Positions 33,257 through 41,320 of a stretch of 64,000 nucleotides of DNA are shown here, piece by piece (positions within the stretch are counted from its first letter, which is position 1; every line of letters begins with the position of its first letter). Position numbers and translations under genes: made by a program. The notes below the pieces were generated by a model. The model made no database searches. It saw nothing but the letters and a program-made list of their open reading frames with translations, and was not told the origin of the DNA. Source of the stretch: Kribbella antiqua (GTDB lineage Bacteria; Actinomycetota; Actinomycetes; Propionibacteriales; Kribbellaceae); contig NZ_SLWR01000019.1 in NCBI RefSeq assembly GCF_004345665.1, forward strand, positions 1-64,000. Direction: 5' to 3'.

Positions 33257-34129
33257 ATGTACGACCCGGACCAGCTGCGCACGTTCCTGGCGGTGGCCCA
33301 GTCACTCAGCTTTACCCAGGCGGCGGAACGCCTGGGCATCCGGCAGCCGACGGTGAGCCAGCATGTCCGCAAACTCGAGGCGGCTGTCGGGCGGCCGCTG
33401 TTCCTGCGCGACACGCGGACGGTGACGCTGACCGCGGACGGCGAGGCGATGGCCGGGTTCGCCCGGACCATCCTGGCCGCGCACGAGGAAGCGGTCGGCT
33501 ACTTCACCGGATCCCAGCTGCGGGGGCGGTTGCGGTTCGGCGTCACCGACGATCTCGCGCTCACGCCGCTGCCGCGGATCCTGCGCGACTTCCGGCAGCT
33601 CTACCCGCGGATCGATCTCGAGCTGACGGTTGCCCAGAGCCCCAACCTGCTCCGCCGGGTGGAGTCCGGTCACCTGGATCTCGCCTACGTGAAGCACAGC
33701 GCCGGCGGCGGCTACGAGCCGAATGGACGGCTGGTACGGCGGGATCCGCTCGTCTGGGCCGGGATCGCCGGCACCCGGATCGCGCCGGACGGCCCGGTGC
33801 CGCTGATCGCGTACCAAGCTCCGAGTCTGAGCCGGTCGCTCGGCGTCCAGACGCTGGAGCAGGCGGGCCGGTCGAGCCGGATCACCTGCATCGTCCGCGG
33901 CGTGAACGGCGTACTCGCGGCGGTCCGGGCCGGGCTGGGCGTCGCCATCTTCACCCGGTCGCTGATGCCCGTCGACCTGGTCGAGCTTCCGCCGAGTGCC
34001 GGTCTGCCGGAGCTCCCGGCGATCGATCTCGTCCTGATCACCAACCCTCGCGCCGCGAAGGAGCCCGCCGAGGCGCTGACGGCGGCCATCCTCGGCAGCG
34101 ACCGGGGCGGTGGGGTGGGAGACGTTTAG
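33257..34129 (+). CDS. LysR-family transcriptional regulator
   Basis: A 290-aa protein. The N-terminal wHTH is YDPDQLRTFLAVAQSLSFTQAAERLGIRQPTVSQHVRKLEAAVGRPLF. A periplasmic-binding-protein-like effector domain follows (about 95-280; VAQSPNLLRRVESGHLDLAYV, RGVNGVLAAVRAGLGVAIF). SD GGGAGG precedes ATG 33257. The gene is divergent from the MFS exporter; an ATTAC...GTAAT dyad at about 33210-33242 in the shared promoter region could be its site. Confidence 0.92.
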   Translation: MYDPDQLRTFLAVAQSLSFTQAAERLGIRQPTVSQHVRKLEAAVGRPLFLRDTRTVTLTADGEAMAGFARTILAAHEEAVGYFTGSQLRGRLRFGVTDDLALTPLPRILRDFRQLYPRIDLELTVAQSPNLLRRVESGHLDLAYVKHSAGGGYEPNGRLVRRDPLVWAGIAGTRIAPDGPVPLIAYQAPSLSRSLGVQTLEQAGRSSRITCIVRGVNGVLAAVRAGLGVAIFTRSLMPVDLVELPPSAGLPELPAIDLVLITNPRAAKEPAEALTAAILGSDRGGGVGDV

Positions 34130-34211
34130 ACACAGCCCCACTCAAGCCTGACGCCGCATAAACCCCGATCGAGCGGGCACCCGAGAGGTATCCCACCCTC
34201 GGAGGTTGATC

Positions 34212-35990
34212 ATGGCGACGACGGTCGGCGACTACCTGTTGCAGCGGTTGCGGGACTGGCAGGTGGACACCGTCTTCGGTTACCCGGGCGACGGCATCAA
34301 CGGGATACTCGCCGCCTGGACCCGGGCCAAGGAAGGCCCGCGCTTCGTCCAGGCCCGGCACGAGGAGATGGCCGCGTTCCAGGCGGTCGGCTACGCGAAG
34401 TTCACCGGTCGCGTCGGCGTCTGTACGGCGACCTCCGGCCCGGGCGCGATCCACCTGCTGAACGGTTTGTACGACGCCAAGCTCGACCACGTCCCGGTGG
34501 TCGCCATCGTGGGCCAGACGAGCCGATCCGCGATGGGCGGCTCGTACCAGCAGGAGGTCGACCTGCACTCGCTGTTCAAGGACGTTGCGAGCGAGTACGT
34601 CGAGACCGTCAACGTGCCCGAGCAGTTGCCGAACGTGCTCGACCGGGCAATCCGTACGGCGCTGTCCCGGTCGGCGCCGACAGCGGTCATCGTGCCGGCC
34701 GACGTACAGGAGTTGCACTACGAGGCGCCGTCGCACGCGTTCAAGATGGTCCCGTCGAGCCTGGGGTTCTCGGCCTCGATGGGCGCGCCGGACCAAGAGT
34801 CGCTGCAGCGGGCGGCCGACGTACTGAACAGCGGTCAGAAGGTCGCGATGCTGGTCGGCCAGGGAGCGCGCGGTGCGCGGCGTGAGCTCGAGATCGTCGC
34901 GGAGCTGCTCAACGCGGGCGTCGCGAAGGCGCTGCTGGGCAAGGACGTGCTGAGTGACCACCTGCCGTACGTGACCGGATCGATCGGGCTCCTCGGGACT
35001 CGGCCGAGCTGGGAGCTGATGCAGGGCTGCGACACGCTGCTGACTGTCGGCTCGAGCTTCCCGTATTCGCAGTTCCTGCCGGAGTTCGGGAAGGCGCGGG
35101 CGGTGCAGATCGATGCGGATCCGACCATGATCGGGATGCGGTACCCGTACGAGGTGAACCTCGTCGGCGACGCCGCGACCACGTTGCGCGCGCTCACGCC
35201 GTACCTGGATCACAAGGAGGACCGGTCCTTCCGATCCGGGATCGAGGAGAGCGTGCGGCACTGGTGGGACGTGATGGCGGGCGCCGCGAAGGTGGACGCG
35301 GATCCGGTGAACCCGCAGCGGCTGTTCTACGACTTCTCCATTCGGCTGCCCGACAACTGCATCGTGGTCGCGGACTCCGGCTCGGCGGCCGATTGGTACG
35401 CGCGGCAGCTGAAGTTCAACGACACCACTCGCGGCTCGCTGTCCGGGACGCTGGCGACGATGGGGTCCGCGGTGCCGTACGCGATCGGCGCCAAGATCGG
35501 GAACCCGGGCAAACCGGTTGTCGGCTTCTCCGGTGACGGCGCGATGCAGATGAATGGGCTGGCCGAGCTGATCACGATCAAGCGGTACTGGCAGGAGTGG
35601 GACGACCCGCGGCTGGTGATCGCCGTACTGCACAACAACGATCTCAACCAGGTGACCTGGGAGATGCGATCGTTGCAGGGCGCACCGAAGTTCCCGGACT
35701 CGCAGACGCTGCCTGATGTCGACTACGCCGCGTTCGCGCAGTCGGTCGGGCTGGCGGCTGTCGTCGTACGGGACGGTGATGAGTTGGGTGCGGCGTGGGA
35801 CGCGGCGCTCACGGCGGATCGGCCGACGGTGCTCGATGTGTACTGCGATCCCGACGTACCGCCGATTCCGCCGCACGCGAGCTGGGACCAGATCCAGAAG
35901 ACGGCCAAGTCGTTGTGGCACGGCGACGAGGACCGCTGGGGAGTCCTGAAGGAAGGCGTGAAGACCAAGCTGCAAGAGCTACGGCACTAG
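34212..35990 (+). CDS. Thiamine-diphosphate-dependent enzyme, pyruvate-oxidase (PoxB)-like
   Basis: A 592-aa ThDP enzyme with the three-domain acetolactate-synthase fold. The N-terminal Pyr domain has VFGYPGDGINGIL and the catalytic Glu in ARHEEMAAFQAVGYAKF. The central domain is VLNSGQKVAMLVGQGARGA. The C-terminal PP domain carries the ThDP motif GFSGDGAMQMNGLAELITI with downstream NNDLNQVTWEM. This pattern is seen in actinobacterial pyruvate dehydrogenase (cytochrome)/oxidase relatives. ATG 34212 has GGAGG six bases upstream. It ends 12 bases inside the converging UbiA gene. Confidence 0.92.
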   Translation: MATTVGDYLLQRLRDWQVDTVFGYPGDGINGILAAWTRAKEGPRFVQARHEEMAAFQAVGYAKFTGRVGVCTATSGPGAIHLLNGLYDAKLDHVPVVAIVGQTSRSAMGGSYQQEVDLHSLFKDVASEYVETVNVPEQLPNVLDRAIRTALSRSAPTAVIVPADVQELHYEAPSHAFKMVPSSLGFSASMGAPDQESLQRAADVLNSGQKVAMLVGQGARGARRELEIVAELLNAGVAKALLGKDVLSDHLPYVTGSIGLLGTRPSWELMQGCDTLLTVGSSFPYSQFLPEFGKARAVQIDADPTMIGMRYPYEVNLVGDAATTLRALTPYLDHKEDRSFRSGIEESVRHWWDVMAGAAKVDADPVNPQRLFYDFSIRLPDNCIVVADSGSAADWYARQLKFNDTTRGSLSGTLATMGSAVPYAIGAKIGNPGKPVVGFSGDGAMQMNGLAELITIKRYWQEWDDPRLVIAVLHNNDLNQVTWEMRSLQGAPKFPDSQTLPDVDYAAFAQSVGLAAVVVRDGDELGAAWDAALTADRPTVLDVYCDPDVPPIPPHASWDQIQKTAKSLWHGDEDRWGVLKEGVKTKLQELRH

Positions 35991-36785
35991 CGCGTCACCG
36001 CGGATGATCAAGGCGACGACGCTGACCACAGCGACCGCGATGGTGACCAGGAAGGGCGCGTTCTTCCAGGTCACGATGATTCCCAGCAATACGGCGACTA
36101 CGCCGAGCGCCAGCCAGCCGATCAACCCAGCCGGTCCAGGCGGCGCGATGACGAGCAGGGTCGTTGCTGTCGCAAGTGGCACTGGCGCCAGGAGTCGGGC
36201 GGCGGCGCCGAGTCGTTGCGGCCAGCCCCTGACGCCGGTGGCCAGATCGTCGGCGAGGTCCGGTACGACGTTCGCCAGGTGGGCGCCGACACCGAGTAGT
36301 GCGGTCGCGCCGGTGGCCCACCAAGGCGCCCAGGTGTGGGTGGTGCCGAGCGTGACGAACGACGGGAGCGCACCGAACGCGACGGCGTACGGGAGCCAGG
36401 AGATGGCGGTCGACTTCAGGCCGAGGTTGTACGCCCAGGCGCAGGCGACGAAGAGCAGATGCATCAGTCCGGCGGCTGTTCCGTTGGCCAACGAGACGGG
36501 GATCGTCGCGACGAGCATGATCGCCGCGCCGATCGCGAGAGTGCGGCGACTCACCAGTCCACGTACCACCGGCTTGTCCTGGCGGTTAACAATGGTGTCG
36601 CGAGCGGCATCAATCGCGTCGTTGCTCCAGCCGATCGAGAGGTGGCCGGTGAGGATCGTTGCTGCGACGAGGAGACACCCGGCCGGACTTCGGCCGGCCG
36701 ACCAGGCCACGGCCGTCACGAGCGCGGTGACGGCAACGGTGGGGCCGGGGTGGCAGGCGAGAGCCAGACCTTTGACGGTCTTCAC
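35979..36785 (-). CDS. UbiA-family prenyltransferase
   Basis: A 268-aa membrane enzyme of about eight to nine helices that transfers a prenyl chain to an aromatic acceptor. Both Asp-rich Mg-diphosphate motifs are present: WSNDAIDAARDTIVNRQDKP and NVVPDLADDLATG. It is divergent from the type III PKS operon with only 18 bases between start codons. This suggests it prenylates the PKS-derived (methoxy)hydroquinone, as in known alkyl-O-prenyl-hydroquinone clusters (inference). The start is GTG 36785; the frame continues far upstream only as a shadow of the PKS gene. Confidence 0.88.
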   Translation of the reverse strand: MKTVKGLALACHPGPTVAVTALVTAVAWSAGRSPAGCLLVAATILTGHLSIGWSNDAIDAARDTIVNRQDKPVVRGLVSRRTLAIGAAIMLVATIPVSLANGTAAGLMHLLFVACAWAYNLGLKSTAISWLPYAVAFGALPSFVTLGTTHTWAPWWATGATALLGVGAHLANVVPDLADDLATGVRGWPQRLGAAARLLAPVPLATATTLLVIAPPGPAGLIGWLALGVVAVLLGIIVTWKNAPFLVTIAVAVVSVVALIIRGDALVP

Positions 36786-36803
36786 CGACGTAACGATGCC
36801 ACG

Positions 36804-37850
36804 ATGACGCGGATCGCAGCGGTCCGGCCCGCGTTGCCCCCGTACCGCTATCCGCAATCCGAGTTGACGGAGGCCTTTGCCTCGATCTGTTTGCCCGATG
36901 GCAGAGGTACGGCGTTGCTCCGTCGGCTGCACGCGAATGCGGGAGTGTCGTACCGGCATCTCGCCTTGCCATTGGAGCAGTACGCCGTACTGAAGGACTT
37001 CGGGGAAGCGAACGACGCGTGGATCGCGGCGGCGGTCGAGCTGGGCGCCGAAGCGGTTGCCGGGGCGGTGAAGGACGCCGGGTTGACGCTGGACGATGTC
37101 GATTTGCTGATGTTCACCACCGTGACTGGGGTGGCGGCGCCGTCGATCGATGCGCGGTTGGCGTTGCGGCTGGGGTTGCGGGAGGACGTCAAGCGGGTGC
37201 CGCTCTTCGGGCTCGGGTGCGTGGGTGGGGCGGCGGGGATCGCTCGGGTGCACGACTATTTGCTTGCTTGGCCGAAGCAGGTCGCCGTACTTCTGTCGGT
37301 CGAGTTGTGCTCGTTGACGTTGCAGCGGGACGACTCGTCGTTGCCGAACCTCGTCGGTGGGGCGTTGTTCGGGGACGGCGCGGCGGCGGTGGTTCTCGTC
37401 GGCTCGGAGCATCCGTCGGCGTCGGGGCCTTCGGTGGTGGCGACGCGGAGCCGGTTGTATCCGGACTCCGAGCGGGTGATGGGTTGGGACGTCGGGTCGG
37501 GTGGGTTCCGGATCGTGCTCGGGGCGGATGTGCCGGAGGTGGTGCGGAAGTATCTCGGGTCGGATGTGCGCGGGTTCCTGTCGGACTTCGGGCTGACCGT
37601 GCCGGAGATCGGGACGTGGGTGAGTCATCCGGGTGGGCCGAAGGTGCTCGAGGCGGTGGCGGAGACGCTGTCGTTGCGGCCTGGCGCGCTGGACCTGACC
37701 TGGAAGTCACTCGATGCGGTGGGCAACTTGTCGTCGTCGTCCGTCTTGCATGTGCTGGGTGAAACGCTGCGCCTGGACCCCTCGGGGATGGGAGTGTTGC
37801 TCGCGATGGGTCCAGGGTTCTGTTCCGAGCTTGTGCTGCTGGAGTGGTGA
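36804..37850 (+). CDS. Type III polyketide synthase (alkylresorcinol-type)
   Basis: A 348-aa chalcone/stilbene-synthase-fold homodimeric condensing enzyme. The Cys-His-Asn triad is complete: Cys139 in LFGLGCVGGAAG, His275 in WVSHPGGPK and Asn308 in AVGNLSSSSVLHVL. It would condense a fatty acyl starter with malonyl units. The operon order PKS, ICMT methyltransferase, flavoprotein matches srsABC-type alkylresorcinol/alkylquinone operons, which points to long-chain resorcinols or pyrones as product. ATG 36804 is chosen; upstream open frame is the UbiA shadow. The following gene starts at TGATG on its stop. Confidence 0.93.
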   Translation: MTRIAAVRPALPPYRYPQSELTEAFASICLPDGRGTALLRRLHANAGVSYRHLALPLEQYAVLKDFGEANDAWIAAAVELGAEAVAGAVKDAGLTLDDVDLLMFTTVTGVAAPSIDARLALRLGLREDVKRVPLFGLGCVGGAAGIARVHDYLLAWPKQVAVLLSVELCSLTLQRDDSSLPNLVGGALFGDGAAAVVLVGSEHPSASGPSVVATRSRLYPDSERVMGWDVGSGGFRIVLGADVPEVVRKYLGSDVRGFLSDFGLTVPEIGTWVSHPGGPKVLEAVAETLSLRPGALDLTWKSLDAVGNLSSSSVLHVLGETLRLDPSGMGVLLAMGPGFCSELVLLEW

Positions 37851-38353
37851 TGTACGTCGTACTCATAGTGCTGGTGGGGCTGGAACGGGTCGCCGAGCTG
37901 GTCGTGTCGCTGCGGAACGCGTCGTGGAGTTTCGCTCGGGGTGGAGTGGAGTCTGGCCGCGGGCATTACCCGTTCATGGTGGTGTTGCACACGGGGTTGC
38001 TGGCTGGGTGTCTGGTGGAGGCGGCTCATCGGCCGTTCGTGCCGGCGCTGGGGTGGTCGATGTTCGTGGTGGTGTTGCTGTCGCAGGGCTTGCGGTGGTG
38101 GTGCATCGCGGTGCTGGGTCATCAGTGGAACACGCGGGTGATCGTCGTACCAGGGCTGCGACTGGTTGCGCGTGGCCCCTATCGGTGGTTGCGGCATCCG
38201 AACTATGTCGCGGTGGTTGCCGAGGGCATCGCGTTGCCGTTGGTTCATACGGCGTGGATCACCGCGGTGGTGTTCACAGTGCTCAACATTCCGTTGCTGG
38301 CGGTCCGGATCCGGGCCGAGGAGGCGGCGTTGAAGGCCGCGCTGGTCGAGTGA
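37850..38353 (+). CDS. ICMT-type (isoprenylcysteine carboxyl methyltransferase family) methyltransferase
   Basis: A 167-aa membrane protein with four to five helices. The C-terminal family signature is GPYRWLRHPNYVAVVAEGIALPLVH, preceded by LGHQWNTRVIVVPGLRLVARG. In type III PKS operons of this layout the homologue O-methylates the alkylresorcinol (SrsB role), so a phenolic methyl-ether activity is more likely than prenylcysteine methylation. It overlaps both neighbours (TGATG upstream, GTGA downstream), indicating tight coupling. Confidence 0.9.
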   Translation: MYVVLIVLVGLERVAELVVSLRNASWSFARGGVESGRGHYPFMVVLHTGLLAGCLVEAAHRPFVPALGWSMFVVVLLSQGLRWWCIAVLGHQWNTRVIVVPGLRLVARGPYRWLRHPNYVAVVAEGIALPLVHTAWITAVVFTVLNIPLLAVRIRAEEAALKAALVE

Positions 38354-39429
38354 TCGACCTTCTCGTTGCCGGTGCGGGTCCCGCGGGCGCGGCGACGGCG
38401 ATCCGGGCGGCCCTGTGCGGGCTGTCCGTTGTGGTCGTCGAGCCTCGCTCCGCTCCCATCGACAAGGCGTGTGGGGAGGGCATCGCGCACAGTGCTTGCG
38501 GTTATCTGGATCGCCTCGGCGTTCGGCTGTCGGGCCGTCCGTTCTACGGCATCAGATACCTCGACGCTCAACACCAGGTAGACGCCCGCTTCGACGCCGG
38601 ACCTGGTCTTGGAGTACGCCGTACTGCGCTCCACGCATCGCTGATCGATCGCCTGGCCGAACTGGAGGTGCCGGTCCTGGACCGCCGCGTCGGCGCCATC
38701 ACCCAAAACACGTCATCAGTCACCGCCGCCGGCATCACCGCCCGCTACCTAGCCGCCGCCGACGGCCTCCACTCCGGCATCCGCCGCCAACTCGGGCTCA
38801 ACGCTGGCGCCGGCAACCGCAGCACTGGCGGCTCAGCCGCACCGCGGCTCGCCGCTCCAGCCACCTCCGGCGCCGCAGGCGCCGTCCGGCGCGGCCTGCG
38901 GCAGCACTTTTCGGTTGCGCCGTGGTCGGACCTGGTCGAGGTCTACTGGTCATCTCTCGGAGAGGCCTACTTGACGCCTGTGGCTGACGACCTTGTGGGC
39001 GTCGCCATCCTCACGTCGGAGCGCGGGACCTTTGACTCCCACCTCGAGGCGTTTCCGGCGTTGAGGCAACGGCTGCGTGGAGCGCCGGCTGCTTCTTCTG
39101 TCATGGGAGCCGGGCCGCTCCGGCAGCGGGTCAGTGGCAGGGTCGCCGGGCGGGTGATGCTGGTGGGGGATGCGGCCGGATACGTCGACGCGTTGACCGG
39201 GGAGGGGATCGCGGTGGCGTTGCGGACGTCGGCCGAGTTGGTGCGGTGTGTGCAGGAGGATCGGCCAGAGGCCTACGAAGCGGCCTGGCGGCGGGTGTCC
39301 TGGGAGTGCCGGCTGCTGACCGGATCCTTGCTGTGGGCCCGCAACAGCTCGTTGCTCGCACCCCGTATCGTGCCGGCGGCGGCCCTGCTGCCCGGTCTCT
39401 ACGGCCGGATCGTCAACCGCCTATCGTGA
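38350..39429 (+). CDS. FAD-dependent oxidoreductase, geranylgeranyl-reductase-like
   Basis: A 359-aa flavoprotein. FAD motif VAGAGPAGAATAIRAA at the N-terminus, CGEGIAHSACGYLDRLG, and the second FAD motif MLVGDAAGYVDALTGEGIAVAL near residue 275 are typical of the geranylgeranyl reductase/PHBH superfamily. In the operon it could hydroxylate the resorcinol to a quinone (SrsC-like role) or reduce the prenyl chain added by UbiA. The motif set favours neither. A Gly/Ala/Ser-rich insertion (about residues 153-181) interrupts the middle of the fold. GTG start overlaps the previous stop (GTGA). Confidence 0.88.
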   Translation: MIDLLVAGAGPAGAATAIRAALCGLSVVVVEPRSAPIDKACGEGIAHSACGYLDRLGVRLSGRPFYGIRYLDAQHQVDARFDAGPGLGVRRTALHASLIDRLAELEVPVLDRRVGAITQNTSSVTAAGITARYLAAADGLHSGIRRQLGLNAGAGNRSTGGSAAPRLAAPATSGAAGAVRRGLRQHFSVAPWSDLVEVYWSSLGEAYLTPVADDLVGVAILTSERGTFDSHLEAFPALRQRLRGAPAASSVMGAGPLRQRVSGRVAGRVMLVGDAAGYVDALTGEGIAVALRTSAELVRCVQEDRPEAYEAAWRRVSWECRLLTGSLLWARNSSLLAPRIVPAAALLPGLYGRIVNRLS

Positions 39430-39430
39430 T

Positions 39431-39479
39431 TTCTCTTGGGGCCCGGCGATCGCTCAGACAACCGCCGGGCCCACGAGAA
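39431..39479 (+). terminator. Long stem-loop after the PKS operon
   Basis: TTCTC (39431-39435) pairs with GAGAA (39475-39479). GGGCCCGGCG (39439-39448) pairs perfectly with CGCCGGGCCC (39463-39472) around a 14-base loop. It begins two bases after the flavoprotein stop and is the likely operon terminator. There is no T-tract. Confidence 0.6.
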
Positions 39480-39481
39480 GC

Positions 39482-39572
39482 CCGAGCTTCCTGGTGAAAA
39501 GCTCGGACCGGCCGGTCCAGCCTCCTGGTGAAAGGCTGGAACGGTGCCCCAGCTTCCTGGTGAAAAGCTGGG
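39482..39572. repeat. Three tandem hairpins with one invariant loop
   Basis: Three 25-base units at 39482-39506, 39516-39540 and 39548-39572 each form a perfect 8-bp stem around the identical loop CCTGGTGAA. The stems differ (CCGAGCTT, TCCAGCCT, CCCAGCTT) but every change is matched on the other arm. The period is 34 and 32 bases. They lie in the gap between the converging PKS operon and the PucR-type gene. Covariation with a fixed loop points to a conserved RNA structure or a paired protein-binding element, not simple duplication. The remainder to 39682 holds only a small hairpin near 39622-39638. Confidence 0.75.
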
Positions 39573-39682
39573 ACAGTCCTTGGGGTGTTGCTCGGTGTTT
39601 CTGAGGAAGACTTAATCAGGCGGATGTTGCCCATCCGTTGCCGGAATATGAAGCCTTGTTACGTAGCGCTGTGGTGAAGATC

Positions 39683-41230
39683 TCAGTGCTCGGTTCTCAC
39701 CGCAGCAATCTGTAAGAGCAGAGCGAGGCGCTCGCGCGGATCCGACAGATCCAGCTCCGCTATTTCGCCGATCCGCTTCATCCGGTGCCGCAACGTGTTG
39801 GTGTGCAGATGCAGCTCCCGCGCCGCGCGCTGCGGCTGCCCGGGGTACTCGAGCCACGCTTGCAACGTTTCCACGAACCCGGTGTCGTGCTCGATGTCGT
39901 GCCGCAGCAGCGTTGCCAACGGCCCGTCCATCTTGGTGGTGTCCAGCGACGTGACCGCTCGGTGAACCGTCAGCACATGCCAGGCCTGCTCGACGCGCAG
40001 CGCCGGGCCCTGGGCGACTCCCCGTCGTACCAGGCCTAGAAGCTCGACTGCTTCGGCGCGTGAGCTCGGCAGGTCGGCTGGACCGCGTGCGGGACCACCT
40101 GCCGCGGCGATGGTGCCTGGAGTGGTCTTGGCCTGCTCGGTGACCAGCTTGCGCAACCAGTTCCACGAGCCTGGGCCGTCAGCGTCCGTGACGACCGCCA
40201 GCACGTTCCCGTCGAGGTCTGCGAGCTGCGGCTCGCTCCAGCCGTACCGACGACCAGTCGACTCCCACAGGTCGAGTTGCTGCGGTACGTCGTACCCGTC
40301 GGGCGAGCCAAGCGCGACAACACGCCATGGCTGCGGTGGGAGTCGTACGTCGACCGGGTTGTCGGGGGAGAACTGCCGCAGGATCGTTCGCAGCCTGTCG
40401 ATCGCACTCCGCCGGGCCACGTCCGCCTGAGCCCGCAGCCGCAGCAGGTGCAGCGCCAGCACCGACGCGGCGTTGCTCAGCTCAGCGGTCACCTCGTCGC
40501 TGACCGGACCGTCCACCACAGCCCAGATAGACCCCAGCCACTCACCACCCGCCCGCACCGGTACCACGAGACGCGGCCGGATGCCGTTCGGGCCGTCAGG
40601 CACCAGGAAGGGCTCACTGGACTTGGCCAGCCGCCGGAAGATGCCCCGGGCCCGAAAGTGCGCAATCACCTCGGCAGGGACTCGACGACCGACGATGGTG
40701 GACACACGGGTGGGGTCGGTGAAGTCCTGCCCGGAGGAGTAGGCGAGTACGCGCGACTGGTTGTCTTCGATGGTCACCGGTGCGTCCACGATCGCTGCAG
40801 CGGCATCTGCCAGTGCGAACAGCTCCTGGTGGACTCCGGCGTCTCCGGCAGCGGGGGAGTCCGGTGCGGCGGCTCTGTCGATCACGCCGCGGAGCAGCCA
40901 GACCACATGTGCCCAGGTGACGCTCGGCTGCAGCGCCACGAGGGTGAGCAACCACCGCTCGGCTGCTGCGACCACCGTGGAGTCGTGCGCGAGCGTCGTA
41001 CGCAGAACGACGCCTGACGCGTTGCCGGCGGCACAGCGCTCCACCAGCTCAACGGCGTCCTCGGCGTCGCGTAGACCGAGGCCGAGCACGAGGTCACCGG
41101 GCTGACCGGTGGCCGGCTCTTGCGGGTCGGCCAGGAAGACGTCGCGGACCTCTCCGTCGCCCTTGCCGGGCACCACCACCTCGAACAGGGCAGGGCCGAC
41201 GGCGACGATCAGGTCAGGCGCGGTGATCAT
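39683..41230 (-). CDS. PucR/CdaR-type transcriptional regulator
   Basis: A 515-aa protein. The N-terminal PucR-type domain (about 1-120) is followed by a GAF-like sensory region (about 125-260; DAPVTIEDNQSRVLAYSSG), a GGDEF-like middle part and the C-terminal HTH_30 (about 455-510; LEYPGQPQRAARELHLHTNTLRHRMKRIGEIAELDL). Such regulators often activate catabolic genes for purines, amino acids or amines. It is divergent from the D-amino-acid-dehydrogenase-like gene with a 90-base gap that holds a clear palindrome, so that gene is the probable target. Confidence 0.9.
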   Translation of the reverse strand: MITAPDLIVAVGPALFEVVVPGKGDGEVRDVFLADPQEPATGQPGDLVLGLGLRDAEDAVELVERCAAGNASGVVLRTTLAHDSTVVAAAERWLLTLVALQPSVTWAHVVWLLRGVIDRAAAPDSPAAGDAGVHQELFALADAAAAIVDAPVTIEDNQSRVLAYSSGQDFTDPTRVSTIVGRRVPAEVIAHFRARGIFRRLAKSSEPFLVPDGPNGIRPRLVVPVRAGGEWLGSIWAVVDGPVSDEVTAELSNAASVLALHLLRLRAQADVARRSAIDRLRTILRQFSPDNPVDVRLPPQPWRVVALGSPDGYDVPQQLDLWESTGRRYGWSEPQLADLDGNVLAVVTDADGPGSWNWLRKLVTEQAKTTPGTIAAAGGPARGPADLPSSRAEAVELLGLVRRGVAQGPALRVEQAWHVLTVHRAVTSLDTTKMDGPLATLLRHDIEHDTGFVETLQAWLEYPGQPQRAARELHLHTNTLRHRMKRIGEIAELDLSDPRERLALLLQIAAVRTEH

Positions 41231-41238
41231 GGGGTTAT

Positions 41239-41253
41239 TGTGCTCCGAGCACA
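41239..41253. promoter_or_regulatory. Palindrome in the PucR-dehydrogenase intergenic region
   Basis: TGTGCTC-C-GAGCACA is a perfect 7-bp inverted repeat with a one-base centre, nine bases from the regulator's start. A weaker dyad, GGTGTGATCGCACC, lies at 41272-41285. Either may be the regulator's binding site. Confidence 0.5.
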
Positions 41254-41320
41254 GTCATTTGTCCCGTCAGTGGTGTGATCGCACCATGACAGCTGCTCGC
41301 CGGGGACGCACCATCGATAC

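Noticed and set aside
34038-35975. A 645-aa minus-strand open frame
   Set aside because: Antisense shadow of the ThDP enzyme, which has complete family motifs and an SD.
36336-36803. N-terminal extension of the type III PKS frame by 156 codons
   Set aside because: It lies antisense to UbiA and is not protein-like; ATG 36804 gives the normal PKS N-terminus.
39482-39572. Possible small CRISPR array
   Set aside because: Only three units, the stems vary while the loop is constant, the gaps are 7-9 bases and no cas genes are near.
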